Positions 4,931 to 11,476 of a DNA stretch of 11,476 nucleotides are shown in pieces. Source of the DNA: Patescibacteria group bacterium (lineage in GTDB: Bacteria > Patescibacteriota > Minisyncoccia > Minisyncoccales > CG1-02-41-26); contig JAHJSK010000078.1 of assembly GCA_018830365.1 (NCBI GenBank), positions 1 through 11,476 of the forward strand, in the 5' to 3' direction. The first letter of the stretch is position 1, and each line of letters starts with the position of its first letter. A model generated the notes under the pieces. It ran no database searches. It was not told where the DNA came from and saw only the letters and a list, made by a program, of their open reading frames with translations. Made by a program: the position numbers and the translations under genes.

Positions 4931-4966
4931 AAATTTTAAATTTCAAATTTTAAATTTCAAATTTTT
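4931..4966 (+). repeat. 14-bp tandem repeat filling the gap between the VirB4 halves
   Basis: AAATTTTAAATTTC occurs twice (4931-4944, 4945-4958), then a partial third copy runs directly into the ATG at 4967. It leaves no room for a Shine-Dalgarno, and it contains an in-frame TAA at 4937-4939 after the TGA of the first half. Confidence 0.8.
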
Positions 4967-6754
4967 ATGTTTTCTTTTTTAAAGAAAAAAAATACTATTG
5001 AAGAATTGAAAATTGAACCAGAAGAATTTTTTGTTCAGGACCTTATTGCGCCACCTTCAATAGAAATATCAGGGAACCGTTTAAAATTGGGAGAAAGATT
5101 TTCCAAGACCTTTTTTGTTTTTTCTTATCCGCGATATCTTTCCACTGGCTGGATGTCTCCAGTAATCAATCTCAATTATCCTCTGGATATTTCTTTTCAT
5201 ATTCATCCCATAGACACCAATGAAATTTTAAAAAAACTGCGAAAAAAATTAACAGAAGTGCAAGCAGAATTAATGGAAAGAGAAGAAAAGGGACTGATCC
5301 GCGACCCGACCTTAGAAACAGCGTACAATGACATTGAAACACTAAGGGACTCTCTTCAGACAGTTCAAGAAAGAGTTTTTCAATTAGGAATTTATGTAAC
5401 TATTTACGCGGACAATGAAAAAGAACTAAGCGAGGTTGAAACTAAATTAAGGTCCATATTTGAGCCCCGGCTAATTTATGTTAAGCCCGCGCTATTAAGA
5501 GAAAAAGAGGGTTTTACTTCCACCGCGCCATATGGATTAGACGAAATTATGGTTCACACTCCAATGAACACGGAACCCTTGTCCAGCATTTTTCCTTTTA
5601 TCTCTCCTGATCTAAGCGCAAATGAAGGAATTTTGTATGGTTTGAATAAGCACAACAATTCTTTGGTTCTTTTTGATCGCTTTACTTTGGAAACAGGAAA
5701 TATGTGCGTTTTTGGCAAGTCCGGCTCTGGCAAAAGCTTTTTCTGCAAGTTGGAGACCTTAAGATATTTAATGCAAGGAGTGGATTGCATTGTTATTGAC
5801 CCGGAAAACGAATATGAATGGCTCGCTAACGCGGTTGGCGGGTCTTTTTTCAAAATTTCCTTAACTTCTCCTCATCATTTAAATCCTTTTGATTTGCCTG
5901 CGCCAAAAGAAGATGAAAAAGCGGAAGATGTTTTAAGGGCTAATGTGATAAACTTGGTGGGACTTTTTAGAATAATGTTAAGCAATTTGACTCCGCAGGA
6001 AGACGCTATCATAGACAGGGCTATTGCTGAAACATATTATGCCCGAGACATTACCGCCGATTCGGACCCAGCCACATGGAAAGACAAAACACCTTTAATG
6101 TCGGACTTTCAGACAATTTTGGAAGGAATGGAAGGAGCCGAGTCCTTGGTGGAGCGCGTAAGAAAATTTACCACTGGAAGCTATGGCCAATTTTTTAACA
6201 ACCCCTCTAATGTTTCTGTGGACAAAAACCTTGTTGCATTTGGGATTAGAGATATGGAAGAAGAATTAAGGCCAATGGCAATGTTTCTCATTTTAAGATA
6301 TATTTGGAATAATGTAAAAGCAGAATTAAAAAAAAGAATTTTGTTAGTGGACGAGGCATGGTGGTTGATGCGGACAGAAGATGGCGCTTCTTTTCTTTTC
6401 GGCATTTGCAAGAGGTCTAGAAAATATTGGTTAGGCGTTTCCACTATTACGCAGGACATTAGCGATTTTATGAAATCAACTTATGGCCAGCCAATTATTA
6501 CCAACTCGTCATTGTTGCTTTTGATGAAGCAATCGCCAGCTGCCATTGATTACGCGCAAAAAACATTTAATTTAACTGAGCAGGAAAAATTTCTTTTATT
6601 GGAATCCGATGTGGGGGAGGGGATTTTCCTTGCGGGCAAAAAAAGAGTGGCTTTGAAAGTAATCGGTTCTTACGCGGAAGAGCAAATTATTACCAGCGCT
6701 CCGGAACAAGTGGAAAAAATAAAACAAGCTAAGAAGAGATTGAATAACATTTGA
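4967..6754 (+). CDS. virB4: VirB4-family ATPase of a type IV secretion-like system
   Basis: This 595-residue ATPase would power a type IV apparatus at the inner face of the membrane. The N-terminal part (about 1-200) continues the VirB4/TraC core: a predicted coiled region around 85-140, then F-Q-L-G-I-Y-V and the EGFTSTAPYG stretch. The HerA/FtsK-like ATPase domain follows. Walker A is GKSGSGKSF at 250-258, Walker B is ILLVDEAW with D462 and E463, and the TQD motif is at 495-497. All key residues are intact. It has no membrane segment. The start lies 36 bases after the stop of the N-terminal half with only repeat sequence between, and no Shine-Dalgarno. The stop TGA lies inside the first unit of a heptamer array. 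Confidence 0.93.
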   Translation: MFSFLKKKNTIEELKIEPEEFFVQDLIAPPSIEISGNRLKLGERFSKTFFVFSYPRYLSTGWMSPVINLNYPLDISFHIHPIDTNEILKKLRKKLTEVQAELMEREEKGLIRDPTLETAYNDIETLRDSLQTVQERVFQLGIYVTIYADNEKELSEVETKLRSIFEPRLIYVKPALLREKEGFTSTAPYGLDEIMVHTPMNTEPLSSIFPFISPDLSANEGILYGLNKHNNSLVLFDRFTLETGNMCVFGKSGSGKSFFCKLETLRYLMQGVDCIVIDPENEYEWLANAVGGSFFKISLTSPHHLNPFDLPAPKEDEKAEDVLRANVINLVGLFRIMLSNLTPQEDAIIDRAIAETYYARDITADSDPATWKDKTPLMSDFQTILEGMEGAESLVERVRKFTTGSYGQFFNNPSNVSVDKNLVAFGIRDMEEELRPMAMFLILRYIWNNVKAELKKRILLVDEAWWLMRTEDGASFLFGICKRSRKYWLGVSTITQDISDFMKSTYGQPIITNSSLLLLMKQSPAAIDYAQKTFNLTEQEKFLLLESDVGEGIFLAGKKRVALKVIGSYAEEQIITSAPEQVEKIKQAKKRLNNI

Positions 6755-6806
6755 CAATTGACAATTGACATTTGACAATTGACAATTGACATTTGACATT
6801 TGACAA
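6751..6806 (+). repeat. Eight tandem copies of the heptamer TTGACA(A/T)
   Basis: The units, reading the last base, are A, A, T, A, A, T, T, A, with no other variation. The first unit overlaps the VirB4 stop codon (TGA 6752-6754). Every unit contains the sigma-70 -35 hexamer. The best -10 candidate (AATAAT 6813-6818) sits 14 or 21 bases from the nearest copies, not 16-18, so a working promoter is not shown. Confidence 0.85.
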
Positions 6807-6835
6807 TTAGCAAATAATTTTCAAGCTCCAATTTT

Positions 6836-6895
6836 TGTCCCTTCGGGACATCACCCGTAGGGTGATCGTCCTGCGGATGACCACCCGTAGGGCGG
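6836..6895 (+). repeat. Array of four consecutive mini-hairpins with triloops
   Basis: TGTCCC-TTC-GGGACA (6836-6850), ATCACCC-GTA-GGGTGAT (6850-6866), TCGTCC-TGC-GGATGA (6866-6880, one G-T) and CCACCC-GTA-GGGCGG (6881-6895, one A-C mismatch) lie back to back. Each has the same apex, a pyrimidine-rich CC(C) arm, a three-base loop and GG(G), while the outer pairs differ. The array ends 13 bases before the ATG at 6909. The second and third stems share base 6866, so they can be formed only one at a time at that base. Confidence 0.75.
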
Positions 6896-6908
6896 CAATG
6901 AAATTCCA

Positions 6909-8066
6909 ATGAATCAATTTTCAAACAACACTAAAAAAATATTAATCGGTTTTTTATTGGTCGGATTTGTTTTTTCGTCATCGTTGGTTTTGGCTGCGCA
7001 AGCCCAGCAAACGCGGACTTCTGTTTTTGAAATAAATTATCCGACAATACCCGGCGCGTACACGCCTCAACAAATTTCATCGCGGCCAGAATCAGAGCGC
7101 TTGCCTCTTTACATTAATTATTTTCTCCGTTTGTTTTTTATTCTTGCTATTGGAATTGCCGCGGCAATGGTTCTTTTTGGCGGGGTTCTTTATTTGGCTT
7201 CTCGAGGAATGGACAAGCCAGCGCTTTTGATTTTGGCAAATGCCCGCATACAACAAGGGCTCTTGGGCCTTTTAATCATTGTGTCCGCGTATTTGGTTTT
7301 GGCTGTTATTAATCCTCAATTATTGGTCTTTAAGACAATGATACCGACCGCGCCCGGAGACATTACTGTTGGCGAACCTGCTTTTAACAACAAAGTTCCT
7401 TTTGTAAAAGCGCCCATTGGCTGTTTAATGGATAATTTTTTAAAATCCCTTATGTCAACAACAACTGCGTCAACAACTTGCAATGGAAACAATTATACTC
7501 AACCAAATGTCTACAAAATTGAACTTCCTCTTTGGGAGGCATTAAAACTTTTAGATTGCGCGCAAACATTGTCAGAAGAGATTGTGGTTTTATTGGAAGA
7601 TTGCAAGTGCGGGAAGTCAATATATCATGTAGCAAGACCATTTGGCTCTGACAAAACAACTTGCGTGGGGGGAGTAGACGCGTTAGCTCGAATAGGGAAA
7701 TGCGATGAAAATTGTAAAAATTGCGGAGAAGGGGAAAAGGTTTGGGGAGGTACCATATATATATGTCCCACTTCAACCTTAGCAATAAAGAGAGATGAAC
7801 TCGCGGGTATTATGAGCAAATTAAAAGGAAGCGAGTTTAAAACAAATTTTGAGCAAATAGAGTTGATTAGAAAAACATTGGGAACGAACTCTGCTGAGTA
7901 TTTAACCCGGGAATTGCAAGGATATAGTTTTCAAGAGGATTTTAATGAGCAGGCAAAAAAATTAAAAGAACAGGGATACGATGTTGCGGAGACAATAACT
8001 TCGCAATATCCTGAAAAATGCAAAATTGACCCTTTTACTTTTTATGCGCCGATCAAGGGAGAATAG
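6909..8066 (+). CDS. VirB2/TrbC-like two-helix membrane protein fused to a cysteine-rich ectodomain
   Basis: This is a 385-residue exported protein. A signal peptide spans about 1-32, with AQA at 30-32 as the likely cleavage site. Residues about 71-98 and 115-139 are two membrane helices joined by a short polar loop, with G-G-V-L-Y-L in the first and the A-R-I-Q-Q-G-L-L-G to I-N-P-Q-L signature around the second. This is the pattern of TrbC/VirB2-type pilins in Patescibacteria. Classical VirB2 ends soon after this, but here about 245 residues follow, with all 11 cysteines in that part (for example C265, C269, C272). The topology predicts this domain outside the cell, where disulfides can form. 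The ATG lacks a Shine-Dalgarno. Position after virB4 fits a structural component of the apparatus. Confidence 0.75.
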   Translation: MNQFSNNTKKILIGFLLVGFVFSSSLVLAAQAQQTRTSVFEINYPTIPGAYTPQQISSRPESERLPLYINYFLRLFFILAIGIAAAMVLFGGVLYLASRGMDKPALLILANARIQQGLLGLLIIVSAYLVLAVINPQLLVFKTMIPTAPGDITVGEPAFNNKVPFVKAPIGCLMDNFLKSLMSTTTASTTCNGNNYTQPNVYKIELPLWEALKLLDCAQTLSEEIVVLLEDCKCGKSIYHVARPFGSDKTTCVGGVDALARIGKCDENCKNCGEGEKVWGGTIYICPTSTLAIKRDELAGIMSKLKGSEFKTNFEQIELIRKTLGTNSAEYLTRELQGYSFQEDFNEQAKKLKEQGYDVAETITSQYPEKCKIDPFTFYAPIKGE

Positions 8067-8070
8067 TTTG

Positions 8071-8131
8071 TAGCTTATTAGCTTGTAGCTTATTAGGGAA
8101 TTTCCTAAGAAGCTAAAAAGCTAAAAAGCTA
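8071..8131 (+). repeat. Long hairpin built from AGCTTATT / AGCTAAAA units
   Basis: The arm 8071-8100 pairs back to 8101-8131 over about 30 positions, with three mismatches and one bulged A. Its apex is TTAGGGAATTTCCTAA. Both arms are tandem repeats of an AGCT-containing unit, and the right-arm pattern continues to 8139. It fills the 78-base gap between two operon genes, starting four bases after one stop and ending 13 bases before the next ATG. Confidence 0.8.
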
Positions 8132-8144
8132 AGAAGCTAAAAAC

Positions 8145-11100
8145 ATGTTTCACAATTCCCACATAAAAAAAATAATAATCAGTGGCTTATTGCTTGGATT
8201 GATTTTTCAATCCAGCATCTCTTTTGCCGTGGCAACAAATCCTTTGCCAAATCCTTATCCAGAAGAACTGCTTAAACACAACACAAATGTGCTTTACGAA
8301 AACGAAAGATTTAGTTTGTTTTTGGTTTTGAGCCGTTTGTCATTGGAAGAGCTTCAAGAAATGCTGAAAGAATGTTTGGCTATGGCTTTTCGTACCGAAG
8401 GAGAATTTAAAATGAGCACAACAACACTTAGCGCAACTATTGACCAATCCTTTAAAGATGGATTGTCTAATTTTTTAGCTGAGTATTTGAGTCCGGGCAG
8501 TGATGATTATGCCGAAGCGTTTTATAAAAAATTAAAAGATGAAATAAATGAAAAATATGAAACATGCACAAGCACAGAAGCGGAAAGACCGGATTGCATT
8601 CAAAAATGCGTGAACCAAGAAGGAATTTCCGAAACAGAGTGCGCGAGAAAATGCAGGAAAACAAGCAAAGCAATTTCCGACCTTTTGGCTGATTTTTTAA
8701 CTGGGGATTTAAGATCTAAACTTCCAAGTGAAATTCAAAAAATTCTTAATGAGCGATTAAGAGATGTTATTTTTTCAGATAAAGTGAACGCTATTTTAAG
8801 CACAAGCACTTTGGCTGTTTTAAACAAGGCGCTCGGCGAAGCTTTGAATAAAACTATTGTTGATGAAGTTCCTGCTTTAAAAGAAACCTTGGGCAGAAAA
8901 GTAACAAGTTATATGGCGCCTTCGCTTGTAAAGCCGCTGGAAAAAATAGATCGACTTTTATCATTTAAAATAGAGGATTTAAAAACATATATAGACAATA
9001 AAATAGCGAGCACTACCGCGACAATGGCCGCTAAATTAAAAGAAGCGGTGACAAAGACCAAAAATACCGCAAACGCGGGGACAAATCTTGATAGAACAGG
9101 GTGTTGTAACATTGCTTATTTTAGGGGCGAACATTGGTATTGGAGCTTCACAGAAAGAAAATGCAAGTACGCAGACAGAGCTTATATAAACGATCACTGG
9201 AGTACAATTTTATTAGGGATTAGAGATTGCGGCACCAAGGATACCAATATAATACCCGGGGAAACTATGTCCCCGCCTCAAAATCAGATAGATTTTTGCG
9301 AGATGTCATCGGATTCCTGCTGGCAGAATAGCGTGTGCGCGCAATGCGACAAAGCGGAAACATGGAAAGAAGTATTTAATATTGGGCAATGGTGGAGCTC
9401 GTTCACTAAAAATTTATTCACTGCTTTGCTCGCTATGCCTCAGCAAATAATGCTCGCTATGATTGATGTTGCGGCTCACACTTTAACAGAGTACGCCCAG
9501 GTCTGGGTGGAAGACGAACTCATTGCTCCGCTCCAGCCCTATTTTAATAAATTCGCGGAGTTTCAGAAAAAACTCCATAAAGCGCTGAATTACACGGTTG
9601 CGGATCTTTTGCCTAAACAAGCAAAAGTTTTATTGACAAGCAACGCTGACCAGATATTGGACATGATATGCAAGGGCGCACAAAAAGGCGGGATAGATAT
9701 AGGATCAGAAGAAGAAGAAATCAAAAAAAATAGAGAGGCGGCTTGTAATACTTACAAAGAACTTCACCAAGACCTCTTAAGCCAATTAGCAGACACCGGG
9801 CATTTGGGCAAGGAAATCAAGGACGCTTTAAACAGCACGGTTTTTAAATTACTTCCGTCAAATTTGCAACAACTTCTCGCAAGCTCTACCGCTGAGCTTC
9901 TCTGGCCTGAAATAACTAATATTAAAAAATTAATTTTAGGAACGCCAAAGCAAATTATTTGCGGCGAGCTTTTTAATAAAAATTTTGAAGTAAAAATTGA
10001 CGACACTAATTCATCGGTTTTTGAAAAATGCACTACAGCGGGACCAATAGGATTAAGAACAACGCAAGGCACGATTGGACTCCTTCCTTACATAGACAAA
10101 ACCAGTACTTTTTGGACAGGACTAAACAGCGGACTCAAAGAAAAATACGCTATTTCCTGCCCCATTATTTGGTATGTGTGTCAAAACCCTCTTTCCCCAT
10201 GGGGCGCAAAGGTTGGAGATGTGCTCGTTAATATTATAAGTAGTCAATGCGCGAGCATAGATAAAAAAACAAGCAACAAATGCGGCTGGAACAATTATAG
10301 CGCGCCTGCAAACGCAAATTTGCCTGACGAGTTTAAGCCCGGGTGCGCGGCTTGTAAAACTTTAAATTCTTCTCTGGCATTTAGTTTGTTTAAATATGGA
10401 ATGGAGCAAAAATATGGCACCAGCACTGCGGCTGTATCTCCAACTAACCCAAGACTAAATGAGCGCGCGGCTTATCAATGGCTTTATGTGGCTTTTCCGC
10501 TTTTAAGAGACAGCGCCAACATTTCAAATTTTAATGGCGGGACAAAGCAAGTGGCAGTAGTGGCAAGAGGATTTAAAGAAGCAGAGTGGGATGATAATGT
10601 CCCAAATAGCACAAGCAGTATTGTCCAAGAAATAAAATATTATTCTGGCACTAGTGAACTTCCTCCATCAGCCACTGCGTTGGCGCAAACTTTTATAACT
10701 TGGATGACCAATGAAGCGTCTGGCAAAGAAATTCTTACTTCCATTCCATTGGGCGTGATCAAGCCATTTAATCCCGGGGAGGCAACATTGCTAAGAGACG
10801 CTGGCAAAGGTTCTAAAAATGAAGAGTTCCTTGCTTACACGCCTTATGAGTTTTTGGAACAAGAATTGTGCCGCAAAGTAATCGCGGATTTTAAAAAAGA
10901 TTATTCCACTTCTACCATAGAAGCGATTATGGCAACTGAAGCAAATAAATTAGCCCAAATAAGCGGGATTCCTTATTCAGTTGAAAGCTTGCGACATACA
11001 ACTATGGCGCAAGCGGAACAAATTCTTTTGAGCAATGACGAAATTGACGCTGAACGCAAAGCCAGTTATCTTACTTGTTTTGCGTTGGACAAAAAACCAG

Positions 11101-11476
11101 CCGCGCTATTTGGTTTGGACCAAAAACTGATTGAATATGTAAGGCCTGAACCGTACAAAGTTCTTTTTACTTTAATCAAAGAAAAATTAAAAGAGGACGA
11201 AAGACCAACCCTTTTAAATAAACTTTTAATTTATCTTTATAGATGGAACCCTGTTGACCTTGCTTGCGCGATATTGACGAAAAAATCATATGACGCAGAC
11301 GAGCGAGCTGTTATTGATAATGCTTCAAGCACTCCAGCTGAGATAGCCGCTGCGCAAAAAAGAATAGAAAGCAAAAAAACAATGACTGATTTTGCCTGCA
11401 ATTTCTTGGGCACTACTATGGGAGATCGGATAAAAAAATATTTGCCAAAAAAGGAGATGATTTGTCTTATCGCGGA
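8145..11476 (+). CDS. Giant secreted cysteine-rich protein of the type IV-like operon (3' end beyond window)
   Basis: The frame is open from ATG 8145 to the right edge: 1110 complete codons without a stop. A signal peptide covers about 1-30 (Lys pair, hydrophobic core, cleavage near AVA-T). The mature part is mostly predicted helical. It has about 29 cysteines, including a twin CX3C motif at C151, C155, C166 and C170, and a CX5CX2C group around 389-398. One moderately hydrophobic segment lies at about 423-447. Amphipathic stretches recur: TVADLLPKQAKVLLTS from 484 and TVFKLLPSNLQQLLAS from 565, with a weaker third at about 190. I do not recognise a named family. The fifth position in the operon and the similar export and cysteine pattern to the preceding protein suggest they work together outside the membrane. 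It starts without a Shine-Dalgarno. Confidence 0.8.
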   Translation, partial: MFHNSHIKKIIISGLLLGLIFQSSISFAVATNPLPNPYPEELLKHNTNVLYENERFSLFLVLSRLSLEELQEMLKECLAMAFRTEGEFKMSTTTLSATIDQSFKDGLSNFLAEYLSPGSDDYAEAFYKKLKDEINEKYETCTSTEAERPDCIQKCVNQEGISETECARKCRKTSKAISDLLADFLTGDLRSKLPSEIQKILNERLRDVIFSDKVNAILSTSTLAVLNKALGEALNKTIVDEVPALKETLGRKVTSYMAPSLVKPLEKIDRLLSFKIEDLKTYIDNKIASTTATMAAKLKEAVTKTKNTANAGTNLDRTGCCNIAYFRGEHWYWSFTERKCKYADRAYINDHWSTILLGIRDCGTKDTNIIPGETMSPPQNQIDFCEMSSDSCWQNSVCAQCDKAETWKEVFNIGQWWSSFTKNLFTALLAMPQQIMLAMIDVAAHTLTEYAQVWVEDELIAPLQPYFNKFAEFQKKLHKALNYTVADLLPKQAKVLLTSNADQILDMICKGAQKGGIDIGSEEEEIKKNREAACNTYKELHQDLLSQLADTGHLGKEIKDALNSTVFKLLPSNLQQLLASSTAELLWPEITNIKKLILGTPKQIICGELFNKNFEVKIDDTNSSVFEKCTTAGPIGLRTTQGTIGLLPYIDKTSTFWTGLNSGLKEKYAISCPIIWYVCQNPLSPWGAKVGDVLVNIISSQCASIDKKTSNKCGWNNYSAPANANLPDEFKPGCAACKTLNSSLAFSLFKYGMEQKYGTSTAAVSPTNPRLNERAAYQWLYVAFPLLRDSANISNFNGGTKQVAVVARGFKEAEWDDNVPNSTSSIVQEIKYYSGTSELPPSATALAQTFITWMTNEASGKEILTSIPLGVIKPFNPGEATLLRDAGKGSKNEEFLAYTPYEFLEQELCRKVIADFKKDYSTSTIEAIMATEANKLAQISGIPYSVESLRHTTMAQAEQILLSNDEIDAERKASYLTCFALDKKPAALFGLDQKLIEYVRPEPYKVLFTLIKEKLKEDERPTLLNKLLIYLYRWNPVDLACAILTKKSYDADERAVIDNASSTPAEIAAAQKRIESKKTMTDFACNFLGTTMGDRIKKYLPKKEMICLIA

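Noticed and set aside
4928..6754. UGA read as glycine (Gracilibacteria/SR1 code)
   Set aside because: TGA ends both VirB4 proteins at their expected C-termini, and I saw no in-frame TGA within the conserved genes.
6793..6820. Promoter for the VirB2-like gene using TTGACA 6793-6798 with TAATTT 6815-6820
   Set aside because: Spacing is 16, but the -10 matches consensus at only three of six positions. The better AATAAT is at a wrong distance from every repeat copy.
6898..6912. Four-codon frame (MKFQ) overlapping the next start as ATGA
   Set aside because: The overlap looks like coupled translation, but the frame is too short to support and there is no Shine-Dalgarno.

Overview
The window looks like a piece of a Candidate Phyla Radiation (Patescibacteria) genome, most likely a Parcubacteria-type lineage. 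It is AT-rich, and most plus-strand genes lack a Shine-Dalgarno sequence. The intergenic spaces are packed with short tandem and inverted repeats. The gene cluster PrgI, split VirB4, VirB2-like membrane protein and very large cysteine-rich secreted protein is one I associate with that radiation. TGA is used as a stop after both VirB4 halves, so the code is ordinary code 11 and not the UGA-glycine code of Gracilibacteria/SR1. The taxonomic call rests on recognised family resemblance, not on a marker gene.

Layout. Positions 1-575 hold the Lys/Glu-rich end of an unknown gene and a small protein with a conserved helical domain. Positions 700-2134 form a self-contained minus-strand unit: a consensus sigma-70 promoter, a structured leader, a perfect Shine-Dalgarno, an SPFH/band-7 membrane protein gene and an intrinsic terminator. 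Positions 2135-2574 have no gene but carry two related long hairpins. Positions 2575-3066 encode a paralogue of the first small protein; the two share an almost identical last nine residues (DDVYREPIE). Positions 3067-3659 have no gene and are a cluster of perfect palindromes with covarying arms.

From 3660 to the right edge runs a plus-strand type IV secretion-like operon. It contains a PrgI/VirB3-like protein, a VirB4 N-terminal half, a VirB4 ATPase half, a VirB2/TrbC-like two-helix protein fused to a cysteine-rich ectodomain, and a secreted protein of at least 1110 residues that continues past the window. Each gap in this operon carries its own repeat: a 29-bp inverted repeat, a 14-bp tandem, eight copies of a heptamer plus four mini-hairpins, and a 30-bp-stem hairpin.

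Working model (inference): PrgI and the two VirB4 proteins form the cytoplasmic-membrane engine of a reduced type IV apparatus. The VirB2-like protein and the giant protein form the disulfide-stabilised part outside the membrane. No relaxase or VirD4 coupling protein is visible here, so a role in attachment or DNA uptake is as likely as conjugation. No tRNA, rRNA, CRISPR array or transposase was found.
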